64,000 nucleotides of DNA from Pegoplata infirma (Eukaryota; Arthropoda; Insecta; Diptera; Anthomyiidae): contig OY992539.1 in assembly GCA_963921195.1 (NCBI GenBank), forward strand, positions 97,720,964 through 97,784,963. The letters are read 5' to 3'. The notes beneath the pieces are model-generated. The model made no database searches. It was not told the DNA's origin and was given only the letters and a program-made list of their open reading frames with translations. Positions 33,486 through 45,615 of the stretch are shown in pieces. The stretch's first letter is position 1. Every line of letters starts with the position of its first letter. Made by a program: the position numbers and the translations under genes.

Positions 33486-33552
33486 ATATCATAAAAATAA
33501 AATATTTTAAAGGTCGATTAAAGAGTTTATTTCCTATGTTAATGCCTCTAAA

Positions 33553-33714
33553 CGTCCAGACTTTAGCTTGAAACTACGTTAGATATAGCCAGTATGAATT
33601 TCGATAATGTCGGCCCAGATATGTGGGGTTATACGTCTAGACTTAAGCTTGAAATTACGTTAGATATAGCCAGTATGAATTTCGATGATGTCGGCCCAGA
33701 ACTTCCTGATTGCA
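33553..33714 (+). repeat. 81-bp tandem duplication
   Basis: CGTCCAGACTTTAGCTTGAA at 33553 recurs as CGTCTAGACTTAAGCTTGAA at 33634, and both continue through GATATAGCCAGTATGAATTT and ATGTCGGCCCAGA. The period is exactly 27 codons. One frame reads ITLDIASMNFDDVGPE in the second copy and TTLDIASMNFDNVGPD in the first, with a stop upstream. Whether this was ever coding is undecided. Confidence 0.8.
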
Positions 33715-35279
33715 TATTTAAAAAAAAAAACTAAAATAAAACACTGTGCAGCGGTTTAATTAATGCTACAATACAAATAATTTTGTCCCTATGTGTAGTC
33801 TGAACTTCACTCGCTTTATGTTTCTCATAACTAAATACAACATTTTTTCTTTTTAATTTATAAACTTTACTTGAAACAATGACAAAATACATATAATAAG
33901 TATTTTTCCACACCTAAGAATGTCTGTCTGTCTTTCTGCCTGTCTAACTGACACAAACTATGTTATCTAAAAATATACTTGTTACACATTATGTAGTACA
34001 CATGTACTATATATTTTCTAACATCCAAAACTTTTCCTTTTTATCTAGTTTTTGTCATTCGCAAGGTTGAAGACACTTTATTTACTCTTTAACAAAAACT
34101 TTTCAACGAATTTATTACTTAAGCGGATTTGCTATCAAAAGTAAAATAGTAAATTTTAATTTCTTGTTTACCTATGGCTTTCAATTCCATTTTATCCTGT
34201 GTATCCTTTCATTCATAAATGTATTTATTACATTTTTGGTTTTTGTGTGTCAGTATGAGAATGTGGTAATGTTAAGGTAAATTTTGTAATTAAAACCATT
34301 TTTTAAATAGAAACTTTTTCTAAGCTCTTTTAAGATTTATAAATGGATCTTGAGTTTTAGGCAATTAATAAAGTTTTGTATTTTTTTTTTACAGTTTTTG
34401 AATTTAATACTTTATCGTTTTGTTGTAAAAATGTGTTCGTTAGGGTAGATCGAAGTATTTCTGTGATAAGTTGATTTTTTGAAAATAAGCAAGTCTTAAA
34501 TAATCAATTTAATGTGATTACCAGGGACAGGACCTTAATGCACTAAAAAACTATGTTTTAGGCGCCTAAAATATTCACTAAAAAGTCTTGAAATATGCAC
34601 TAAAAACCATAAATGTCCACTTTTATTTAAAAAAAAACTAACATTTGAATTCAGTCTCGCATTTAAAGCTAAGATAAACATATATACAGTGTGTATAAAA
34701 TGTTATTAAAAATATATAAATTATTCAAATAAAATTTAATAATTTCTTTAATACAAAAAAAAATATCTTAAAAAATCTTTAAAATTGCTGAAAATACCAA
34801 AAAATAGCTAAAAAACTAAAATTTATACAAAATATGACCTAAAAATATGCATTTATAGCGAAATAATAGCAAAATATGCAAAAATATGCATTTTAAGCAA
34901 AATATGCAAAAATATGCACTAACGAATCGATGCCATTTTAAAGCAAATTGTTTGATTCGCAAAGGTATATTGTTTGTGCTGCTCTATGACCAAAGGGAAA
35001 AAACATGCATTTACATGAAAGTCCTCTCCTTGATGATTACATAATAATTAAAAATTTTTATATTTTAATTTTTTTTTAAGTTTTTAATTTACATAGACCT
35101 TAACTCTTTAATCTTAGTGAACACTTAAGTAGTTGCTTTTTCAACCAATTTGGACAAAATGGTAACTAACAAGCTCTACATCGAGATTTCCAATACATCC
35201 CTAAGCAAGAGATCAATCCAATGTCGTAAATTTGTAAAATCAATGTTCACCCTACGTCAAAACAAAAGTCGAGCGATCG
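33715..35279. other. AT-rich DNA with a TATGCAAAAATATGCA-rich block
   Basis: 34540-34930 is dense in ATGCACTAAAAA and AAATATGCA words, resembling the subterminal repeats of hAT-like elements; CAGGGACAGGACC at about 34522 might be a terminus, but no partner was found. A plus-strand open frame over 35150-35392 overlaps the better supported minus-strand frame at 35280-35411. No other gene is supported. Confidence 0.4.
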
Positions 35280-35411
35280 TTAGTCACTGTTGTAATGATG
35301 ATGATTCGCCATCGTTGGTACCGTCGCCACCAACTTTATCCCAATCTTGGCCCGTTTGTATTTTTCCGCCTGGGTACCTACAGATGACTTAGATGTGGCT
35401 ACAGAATCCAT
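35280..35411 (-). CDS. Short gene-like 5' end, function unknown
   Basis: On the minus strand an ATG in good context (TAGACCATGG, start at 35411) opens a 43-codon frame beginning MDSVATSKSSVGTQAEKYKR and ending in TAA at 35280. The first 12 residues resemble those of the plus-strand sequence at 26864 (MVSVATSTSSVE). The upstream 130 bases (35412-35540) match 27255-27360 (GATTGAAGAAGAAAA, CTAAAGATTAAATTAAATG), so the 5' untranslated region is shared too. AEKYKRAK is also found, degraded, at 27423-27515. No domain is recognised. It may be the first exon of a gene, with a donor site I cannot place, or a duplicated fragment of one. The big minisatellite begins about 40 bp further upstream. Confidence 0.35.
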   Translation of the reverse strand: MDSVATSKSSVGTQAEKYKRAKIGIKLVATVPTMANHHHYNSD

Positions 35412-35540
35412 GGTCTAGGTTAAAACCACATTTAATTTAATCTTTAGAAAACAAAATTTTCTTCTTCAATCAAAAACACAAACAAATAATAAAAAAATAC
35501 ACTTGGCTTACGCCGAAAAAAAAATACTACACAAAACAAA
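35412..35540 (-). promoter_or_regulatory. Putative 5' untranslated region of the minus-strand gene-like sequence
   Basis: On the minus strand this contains CGGCGTAAGCC, GATTGAAGAAGAAAATTTTG and AAGATTAAATTAAATGTGG just before the ATG. Its match to 27255-27360, where no coding sequence follows, argues that the two regions derive from one ancestral 5' region. A promoter cannot be pinpointed. Confidence 0.3.
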
Positions 35541-37164
35541 TGTTGTTTTTACCTCTTTAACTATTAAACTATGGGGATACAAATTTTTCTATAGAAAATT
35601 TTCGATAGTAAATTTTTTAATAGAAAATTTTCGATAGTAAATTTTTCTATAGAAAATTTTCGATAGTAAATTTTTCTATAGAAAATTTTCGATAGTAAAT
35701 TTTTCTATAGAAAATTTTCGATAGTAAATTTTTCTATAGAAAATTTTCAAACGTAAATTTTTCTATAGAAAATTTTCGATAGTAAATTTTTCTATAGAAA
35801 ATTTTCGATAGTAAATTTTTTATAGAAAATTTTCGATAGTAAATTTTTTATAGAAAATTTTCGATAGTAAATTTTTCCATAGAAAATTTTCGATAGTAAA
35901 TTTTTCTATAGAAAATTTTCGATAGTAAATTTTTTATAGAAAATTTTCGATAGTAAATTTTTTATAGAAAATTTTCGATAGTAAATTTTTCTATAGAAAA
36001 TTTTCGATAGTAAATTTTTCTATAGAAAATTTTCGATAGTAAATTTTTCTATAGAAAATTTTCGATAGTAAATTTTTCTATAGAAAATTTTCGATAGTAA
36101 ATTTTTCTATAGAAAATTTTCGATAGTAAATTTTTCTATAGAAAATTTTCGATAGTAAATTTTTCTATAGAAAATTTTCGATAGTAAATTTTTCTATAGA
36201 AAATTTTCGATAGTAAATTTTTCTATAGAAAATTTTCGATAGTAAATTTTTCTATAGAAAATTTTCGATAGTAAATTTTTCTATAGAAAATTTTCGATAA
36301 TAAATTTTTCTATAGAAAATTTTCGATAGTAAATTTTTCTATAGAAAATTTTCGATAGTAAATTTTTCTATAGAAAATTTTCGATAGTAAATTTTTCTAT
36401 AGAAAATTTTCGATAGTAAATTTTTCTATAGAAAATTTTCGATAGTAAATTTTTCTATAGAAAATTTTCGGTAGTAAATTTTTCTATAGAAAATTTTCGA
36501 TAGTAAATTTTTCTATAGAAAATTTTCGATAGTAAATTTTTCTATAGAAAATTTTCAATAGTAAATTTTTCTATAGAAAATTTTCGATAGTAAATTTTTC
36601 TATAGAAAATTTTCGATAGTAAATTTTTCTATAGAAAATTTTCGATAGTAAATTTTTCTATAGAAAATTTTCGATAGTAAATTTTTCGATAGAAAATTTT
36701 CGATAGTAAATTTTTCTATAGAAAATTTTCGATAGTAAATTTTTCTATAGAAAATTTTCGATAGTAAATTTTTCTATAGAAAATTTTCGATTGTAAATTT
36801 TTCTATAGAAAATTTTCGATAGTAAATTTTTCTATAGAAAATTTTCGATAGTAAATTTTTCTATAGAAAATTTTCGATAATAAATTTTTCTATAGAAAAT
36901 TTTCGATAGTAAATTTTTCTATAGAAAATTTTCGATAGTAAATTTTTCTATAGAAAATTTTCGATAGTAAATTTTTCTATAGAAAATTTTCGATAGTAAA
37001 TTTTTCTATAGAAAATTTTCGATAGTAAATTTTTCTATAGAAAATTTTCGATAGTAAATTTTTCTATAGAAAATTTTCGATAGTAAATTTTTCTATAGAA
37101 AATTTTCGATAGTAAATTTTTCTATAGAAAATTTTCGATAGTAAATTTTTCTATAGAAAATTTT

Positions 37165-39525
37165 CGATAATAAATTTTTCTATAGAAAATTTTCGATAGT
37201 AAATTTTTCTATAGAAAATTTTCGATAGTAAATTTTTCTATAGAAAATTTTCGATAGTAAATTTTTCTATAGAAAATTTTCGATAGTAAATTTTTCTATA
37301 GAAAATTTTCGATAGTAAATTTTTCTATAGAAAATTTTCGATAGTAAATTTTTCTATAGAAAATTTCCGATAGTAAATTTTTCTATAGAAATTTTCGATA
37401 GTAAATTTTTCTATAGAAAATTTCCGATAGTAAATTTTTCTATAGAAAATTTTCGATAGTAAATTTTTCTATAGAAAATTTTCGATAGTAAATTTTTCTA
37501 TAGAAAATTTTCGATAGTAAATTTTTCTATAGAAAATTTTCGATAGTAAATTTTTCTATAGAAAATTTTCGATAGTAAATTTTTCTATAGAAAATTTTCG
37601 ATAGTAAATTTTTCTATAGAAAATTTTTGATAGTAAATTTTTCTATAGAAAATTTTCGATAGTAAATTTTTCTATAGAAAATTTTCGATAGTAAATTTTT
37701 CTATAGAAAATTTTCGATAGTAAATTTTTCTATAGAAAATTTTCGATAGTAAATTTTTCTATAGAAAATTTTCGATAGTAAATTTTTGATAGTAAATTTT
37801 TCTGCAGAAAATTTTCAATAAATAATAAATTTTTCCGTAGAAAATTTTTGATAGTAAATTTTTCTATAGAAAATTTTCGATAGTAAATTTTTCTATAGAA
37901 AATTTTCGATAGTAAATTTTTCTATAGAAAATTTTCGATAGTAAATTTTTCTATAGAAAATTTTCGATAGTAAATTTTTCTATAGAAAATTTTCGATAGT
38001 AAATTTTTCTATAGAAAATTTTCGATAGTAAATTTTTCTATAGAAAATTTTCGATAGTAAATTTTTCTATAGAAAATTTTCGATAGTAAATTTTTCTATA
38101 GAAAATTTTCGATAGTAAATTTTTCTATAGAAAATTTTCGATAGTAAATTTTTCTATAGAAAATTTTCGATAGTAAATTTTTCTATAGAAAATTTTCGAT
38201 AGTAAATTTTTCTATAGAAAATTTTCGATAGTAAATTTTTCTATAGAAAATTTTCGATAGTAAATTTTTCTATTTTTCTATAGAAAATTTTCGATAGTAA
38301 ATTTTTCTATTTTTCTATAGAAAATTTTCGATAGTAAATTTTTCTATAGAAAATTTTCGATAGTAAATTTTTGATAGTAAATTTTTCTGCAGAAAATTTT
38401 CAATAATAAATTTTTCTGTAGAAAATTTTTGATAGTAAATTTTTCTATAGAAAATTTTCGATAGTAAATTTTTCTATAGAAAATTTTCGATAGTAAATTT
38501 TTCTATAGAAAATTTTTGATAGTAAATTTTTCTATAGAAAATTTTCGATAGTAAATTTTTCTATAGAAAATTTTCTATAGTAAATTTTTCTATAGAAAAT
38601 TTTCGATAGTAAATTTTTCTATAGAAAATTTTCGATAGTAAATTTTTCTATAGAAAATTTTTGATAGTAAATTTTTCTATAGAAGATTTTCGATAGTAAA
38701 TTTTTTTATAGAAAATTTTCGATAGTAAATTTTTCTATAGAAAATTTTCGATAGTAAATTTTTCTATAGAAAATTTTCGATAGTAAATTTTTCTATAGAA
38801 AATTTTCGATAGTAAATTTTTCTATAGAAAATTTTCGATAGTAAATTTTTCTATAGAAAATTTTCGATTGTAAATTTTTCTATAGAAAATTTTCGATTGT
38901 AAATTTTTCTATAGAAAATTTTCGATAGTAAATTTTTCTATAGAAAATTTTCGATAGTAAATTTTTCTATAGAAAATTTTCGATAGTAAATTTTTCTATA
39001 GAAAATTTTCGATAGTAAATTTTTCTATAGAAAATTTTCGATAGTAAATTTTTCTATAGAAAATTTTCGATAGTAAATTTTTCTATAGAAAATTTTCGAT
39101 AGTAAATTTTTCTATAGAAAATTTTCGATAGTAAATTTTTCTATAGAAAATTTTCGATAGTAAATTTTTCTATAGAAAATTTTCGATAGTAAATTTTTCT
39201 ATAGAAAATTTTCGATAGTAAATTTTTCTATAGAAAATTTTCGATAGTAAATTTTTCTATAGAAAATTTTCGATAGTAAATTTTTCTATAGAAAATTTTC
39301 GATAGTAAATTTTTCTATAGAAAATTTTCGATAGTAAATTTTTCTATAGAAAATTTTCGATAGTAAATTTTTCTATAGAAAATTTTCGATAGTAAATTTT
39401 TCTATAGAAAATTTTCGATAGTAAATTTTTCTATAGAAAATTTTCTATAGTAAATTTTTCTATAGAAAATTTTCGATAGTAAATTTTTCTATAGAAAATT
39501 TTCGATAGTAAATTTTTCTATGGAA
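37165..39525 (+). repeat. Block 1 of a ~3.1-kb duplication inside the minisatellite
   Basis: Variant units at 37165 (CGATAAT), 37367 (CCGATAG), 37802 (CTGCAG), 38261 (CTATTTTTCTATAG), 38681 (AGAAGATT) and 38861 (CGATTG) all recur exactly 3121 bp to the right in block 2. Variants at 39441 and 39521 recur 3092 bp to the right, that is one 29-bp unit fewer. Confidence 0.92.
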
Positions 39526-40285
39526 AATTTTCGATAGTAAATTTTTCTATAGAAAATTTTCGATAGTAAATTTTTCTATAGAAAATTTTCGATAGTAAAT
39601 TTTTCTATAGAAAATTTTCGATAGTAAATTTTTCTATAGAAAATTTTCGATAGTAAATTTTTCTATAGAAAATTTTCGATAGTAAATTTTTCTATAGAAA
39701 ATTTTCGATAGTAAATTTTTCTATAGAAAATTTTCGATAGTAAATTTTTCTATAGAAAATTTTCGATAGTAAATTTTTCTATAGAAAATTTTCGATAGTA
39801 AATTTTTCTATAGAAAATTTTCGATAGTAAATTTTTCTATAGAAAATTTTCGATAGTAAATTTTTCTATAGAAAATTTTCGATAGTAAATTTTTCTATAG
39901 AAAATTTTCGATAGTAAATTTTTCTATAGAAAATTTTCGATAGTAAATTTTTCTATAGAAAATTTTCGATAGTAAATTTTTCTATAGAAAATTTTCGATA
40001 GTAAATTTTTCTATAGAAAATTTTCGATAGTAAATTTTTCTATAGAAAATTTTCGATAATAAATTTTTCTATAGAAAATTTTCGATAGTAAATTTTTCTA
40101 TAGAAAATTTTCGATAGTAAATTTTTCTATAGAAAATTTTCGATAGTAAATTTTTCTATAGAAAATTTTCGATAGTAAATTTTTCTATAGAAAATTTTCG
40201 ATAGTAAATTTTTCTATAGAAAATTTTCGATAGTAAATTTTTCTATAGAAAATTTTCGATAGTAAATTTTTCTATAGAAAATTTT

Positions 40286-42617
40286 CGATAATAAATTTTT
40301 CTATAGAAAATTTTCGATAGTAAATTTTTCTATAGAAAATTTTCGATAGTAAATTTTTCTATAGAAAATTTTCGATAGTAAATTTTTCTATAGAAAATTT
40401 TCGATAGTAAATTTTTCTATAGAAAATTTTCGATAGTAAATTTTTCTATAGAAAATTTTCGATAGTAAATTTTTCTATAGAAAATTTCCGATAGTAAATT
40501 TTTCTATAGAAATTTTCGATAGTAAATTTTTCTATAGAAAATTTCCGATAGTAAATTTTTCTATAGAAAATTTTCGATAGTAAATTTTTCTATAGAAAAT
40601 TTTCGATAGTAAATTTTTCTATAGAAAATTTTCGATAGTAAATTTTTCTATAGAAAATTTTCGATAGTAAATTTTTCTATAGAAAATTTTCGATAGTAAA
40701 TTTTTCTATAGAAAATTTTCGATAGTAAATTTTTCTATAGAAAATTTTTGATAGTAAATTTTTCTATAGAAAATTTTCGATAGTAAATTTTTCTATAGAA
40801 AATTTTCGATAGTAAATTTTTCTATAGAAAATTTTCGATAGTAAATTTTTCTATAGAAAATTTTCGATAGTAAATTTTTCTATAGAAAATTTTCGATAGT
40901 AAATTTTTGATAGTAAATTTTTCTGCAGAAAATTTTCAATAAATAATAAATTTTTCCGTAGAAAATTTTTGATAGTAAATTTTTCTATAGAAAATTTTCG
41001 ATAGTAAATTTTTCTATAGAAAATTTTCGATAGTAAATTTTTCTATAGAAAATTTTCGATAGTAAATTTTTCTATAGAAAATTTTCGATAGTAAATTTTT
41101 CTATAGAAAATTTTCGATAGTAAATTTTTCTATAGAAAATTTTCGATAGTAAATTTTTCTATAGAAAATTTTCGATAGTAAATTTTTCTATAGAAAATTT
41201 TCGATAGTAAATTTTTCTATAGAAAATTTTCGATAGTAAATTTTTCTATAGAAAATTTTCGATAGTAAATTTTTCTATAGAAAATTTTCGATAGTAAATT
41301 TTTCTATAGAAAATTTTCGATAGTAAATTTTTCTATAGAAAATTTTCGATAGTAAATTTTTCTATAGAAAATTTTCGATAGTAAATTTTTCTATTTTTCT
41401 ATAGAAAATTTTCGATAGTAAATTTTTCTATTTTTCTATAGAAAATTTTCGATAGTAAATTTTTCTATAGAAAATTTTCGATAGTAAATTTTTGATAGTA
41501 AATTTTTCTGCAGAAAATTTTCAATAATAAATTTTTCTGTAGAAAATTTTTGATAGTAAATTTTTCTATAGAAAATTTTCGATAGTAAATTTTTCTATAG
41601 AAAATTTTCGATAGTAAATTTTTCTATAGAAAATTTTTGATAGTAAATTTTTCTATAGAAAATTTTCGATAGTAAATTTTTCTATAGAAAATTTTCTATA
41701 GTAAATTTTTCTATAGAAAATTTTCGATAGTAAATTTTTCTATAGAAAATTTTCGATAGTAAATTTTTCTATAGAAAATTTTTGATAGTAAATTTTTCTA
41801 TAGAAGATTTTCGATAGTAAATTTTTTTATAGAAAATTTTCGATAGTAAATTTTTCTATAGAAAATTTTCGATAGTAAATTTTTCTATAGAAAATTTTCG
41901 ATAGTAAATTTTTCTATAGAAAATTTTCGATAGTAAATTTTTCTATAGAAAATTTTCGATAGTAAATTTTTCTATAGAAAATTTTCGATTGTAAATTTTT
42001 CTATAGAAAATTTTCGATTGTAAATTTTTCTATAGAAAATTTTCGATAGTAAATTTTTCTATAGAAAATTTTCGATAGTAAATTTTTCTATAGAAAATTT
42101 TCGATAGTAAATTTTTCTATAGAAAATTTTCGATAGTAAATTTTTCTATAGAAAATTTTCGATAGTAAATTTTTCTATAGAAAATTTTCGATAGTAAATT
42201 TTTCTATAGAAAATTTTCGATAGTAAATTTTTCTATAGAAAATTTTCGATAGTAAATTTTTCTATAGAAAATTTTCGATAGTAAATTTTTCTATAGAAAA
42301 TTTTCGATAGTAAATTTTTCTATAGAAAATTTTCGATAGTAAATTTTTCTATAGAAAATTTTCGATAGTAAATTTTTCTATAGAAAATTTTCGATAGTAA
42401 ATTTTTCTATAGAAAATTTTCGATAGTAAATTTTTCTATAGAAAATTTTCGATAGTAAATTTTTCTATAGAAAATTTTCGATAGTAAATTTTTCTATAGA
42501 AAATTTTCGATAGTAAATTTTTCTATAGAAAATTTTCTATAGTAAATTTTTCTATAGAAAATTTTCGATAGTAAATTTTTCTATAGAAAATTTTCGATAG
42601 TAAATTTTTCTATGGAA
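40286..42617 (+). repeat. Block 2 of the ~3.1-kb duplication
   Basis: Carries the same ordered variants as block 1 at 40286, 40488, 40923, 41382, 41802, 41982, 42533 and 42613. One unit was lost here (or gained in block 1) between 41990 and 42533. Confidence 0.92.
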
Positions 42618-44884
42618 AATTTTCGATAGTAAATTTTTCTATAGAAAATTTTCGATAGTAAATTTTTCTATAGAAAATTTTCGATAGTAAATTTTTCTAT
42701 AGAAAATTTTCGATAGTAAATTTTTCTATAGAAAATTTTCGATAGTAAATTTTTCTATAGAAAATTTTCGATAGTAAATTTTTCTATAGAAAATTTTCGA
42801 TAGTAAATTTTTCTATAGAAAATTTTCGATAGTAAATTTTTCTATAGAAAATTTTCGATAGTAAATTTTTCTATAGAAAATTTTCGATAGTAAATTTTTC
42901 TATAGAAAATTTTCGATAGTAAATTTTTCTATAGAAAATTTTCGATAGTAAATTTTTCTATAGAAAATTTTCGATAGTAAATTTTTCTATAGAAAATTTT
43001 CGATAGTAAATTTTTCTATAGAAAATTTTCGATAGTAAATTTTTCTATAGAAAATTTTCGATAGTAAATTTTTCTATAGAAAATTTTCGATAGTAAATTT
43101 TTCGATAGAAAATTTTCGATAGTAAATTTTTCTATAGAAAATTTTCGATAGTAAATTTTTCTATAGAAAATTTTCGATAGTAAATTTTTCTATAGAAAAT
43201 TTTCGATAGTAAATTTTTCTATAGAAAATTTTCGATAGTAAATTTTTCTATAGAAAATTTTCAATAGTAAATTTTTCTATAGAAAATTTTCGATAGTAAA
43301 TTTTTCTATAGAAAATTTTCGATAGTAAATTTTTCTATAGAAAATTTTCGATAGTAAATTTTTCTATAGAAAATTTTCGATAGTAAATTTTTCTATAGAA
43401 AATTTTCGATAGTAAATTTTTCTATAGAAAATTTTCGATAGTAAATTTTTCTATAGAAAATTTTCGATAGTAAATTTTTCTATAGAAAATTTTCGATAGT
43501 AAATTTTTCTATAGAAAATTTTCGATAGTAAATTTTTCTTTAGAAAATTTTCTATAGTAAATTTTTCTATAGAAAATTTTCTATACTAAATTTTTCTATA
43601 GAAAATTTTCGATAGTAAATTTTTCTATAGAAAATTTTCTATACTAAATTTTTCTATAAAAACTTTTCAACAATAAAAAATTTTTCTACAGAAAATTTTC
43701 GATACTAAATTTTTCTATAGAAACTAAATTTTTCTACAGAAGCTTTTCGATAATAAATTTTTCTATAGAAAATTTTTGATGATAATATTTTCGATAGTAA
43801 ATTTCTCTATAGAATAAATATAGAAAATTAGAATAAATAGAATAAATTTTTCTATAGAAAATTCTCGATTTCAATTTCGATTCAAAATTTTTCTATAAAA
43901 AATTTTCAATTCTAATTTCTTGTAGAGGAAATTTTTGATTCAATATTTTTCTTTAGAAAATTTTCGATTCTAAATTTTTTTTAGTGATCCCCAAATTTCG
44001 TCTTTTTTTGCTCTATCTGTTATATTTAAGGAAATTATGGCAAATAAAGATTTTTTAAAAAATACAAAAATATATATTTTGAAATTTTTTTAGTGATCCC
44101 CAAATTTCGTCTATTTTTCTCTATCTCTTATATTTAAGAAAATAATGGCAAATATGGATTTTATAAAAAATTTCATCCAAAAATATATTTTTGAAATGTT
44201 TGATAGTGCTCCCCAAATTTGGTATATTTTTCTCTATCTCTTATATTTAAGGAAATAATGGCAAATAAAGATTTTACGAAAAATTTCATACAAAAGTGGA
44301 TTTTTTAAAATTTTTAATAGTGATCCCCAAATTTCGTCTATTTTGCTCTATCTCTTATATTTAAGGAAATAATGACAAATAAAGATTTTATGAAAAATTT
44401 CATATAAAAATGGTATTTTTTAAATTTTTGATAGTGATACCCAAATTTTGTCTATTTTGCTCAATCTCTTATATTTAAATAAATAATGGCAAATAAAGAT
44501 TTTACGAAAAATTTCATACAAAAATGGATTTTTTGAAATTTTTAGTGATCCCCAAATTTCGTCTATTTTGCTCTATCTCTTATATTTTAACAAATAATAG
44601 CAAATAAAGATTTTATGAAAAATTTCATACACAAGTTGATTTTTTTAAATTTTTGATAGTGATCCCCAAATTTCATCTATTTTGCTCTATCTCTTATATT
44701 TAAGGAAATAATGGCAAATAAAGATTTTACGAAAAATCCATACAAAAATATATTTTTCGAAATTTTTGATAGTGATCCCCAAATTTCGTCTATTTTGCTC
44801 TATCTCTTATATTTAAGGAAATAATGGCAAATAAAAATTTTACGAAAAATTTCATACAAAATGGATTTTTTGAAATTTTGCTCT

Positions 44885-45615
44885 ATGAAAAATTTCATAA
44901 GGAATGGAGTTTGTAATCCCTAAGATAGTTCAACAAGAAAAGTTTAATTTATGGATTGCAAACTCTAAATTGTCAAAAAATCCAAAATATTTTTTTGGAC
45001 GAAATGTCGAAATTACGACTTCTATGATTTGTTTTTTTTTTTTAATAAAGGTTTTCTGCGTAGCCGTCCTTTGGCCGGGCTTAAGGATTACATACTCCAT
45101 GCATTAAACCCACCCTCTCTGCAAACCAAAGCTATTTTGGTTATCAGGCCTTTTTGAGGCATAACAAATTTAAAAGCGCAAAGGCCTGCTACCCTAGAAA
45201 ACTTAACTTTGCGGAGAGGGTGGGTTTAATGCATGGATTTTGTAATCCCTAAGCCCGGCTGAAGGCCGGCAACACAGAAAAACTTTTTTTGTTAAACAAT
45301 CTTTAAATTAAAAACCCTGCCAATAAAAAATTGGTGCTTCTAGACCCATCTAAGTTCCGAGGTGGTGTAATGTATTTTTTTAATTTAAAGATAGTAAAAA
45401 AAAATAATTTTTTCTTCGTAGCCGGCCTTCGGGATTACAAACTCCATAAATTACTTTAGCGGCTTCGCTAAATAAATTTTGTTTTTGGGTAGCAGGATTT
45501 ACGGGGAAATATATTTCCACATTTTCAACTGATATGGCTTTATTTCCACTTTGGTTGCAAAATCAATATGACTTTATTGCTCAATCGTGTTGGTAATACC
45601 GCCATATGGTATATG
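44885..45615. other. Non-satellite insert with a 60-bp inverted repeat
   Basis: Between two satellite blocks lies less AT-rich DNA. GCATTAAACCCACCCTCTCT near 45099 and its inverted counterpart near 45219, extended on both sides by GGCCGGGCTTAAGGATTAC / GTAATCCCTAAGCCCGGC, make a stem-loop at about 45060-45275. GGAGTTTGTAATCCC (44905) is again answered by GGGATTACAAACTCC (45432). No target duplication or coding region was identified; probably a small transposable element or rearranged DNA. Confidence 0.6.

Larger units (their letters stand above)
35575..43985 (+). repeat. 29-bp minisatellite array, about 285 units
   Basis: The unit is TAAATTTTTCTATAG followed by AAAATTTTCGATAG, repeated almost without change over 8.4 kb. 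Most units contain a self-complementary core AAATTTTTCTATAGAAAATTT and a TCGA site. Rare variants occur (CGATAATAAA, CGATTGTAAA, CTGCAGAAAA, AGAAGATTTT, CTATGGAAAA, an inserted CTATTTTT). The left edge is sharp at about 35575; the right edge decays over 43560-43985 into diverged units. Many variants recur 3121 bp further right, showing an internal duplication. Confidence 0.98.

Noticed and set aside
33715..35100. hAT-like element around 34522-34930 (CAGGGACAGGACC start, TATGCA words)
   Set aside because: No matching right terminus or 8-bp duplication could be found, so only noted as a repeat-rich block.
35150..35392. Plus-strand 80-residue frame ending PSPPTLSQSWPVCIFPPGYL
   Set aside because: It overlaps the minus-strand ATG frame whose N-terminus and upstream region recur at 26864 and 27255. 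The plus-strand frame uses a TTG start and is not preserved in the related piece at 27423-27515.
35575..43985. CRISPR-like array
   Set aside because: The 29-bp units are contiguous without unique spacers; this is a minisatellite in a eukaryote.
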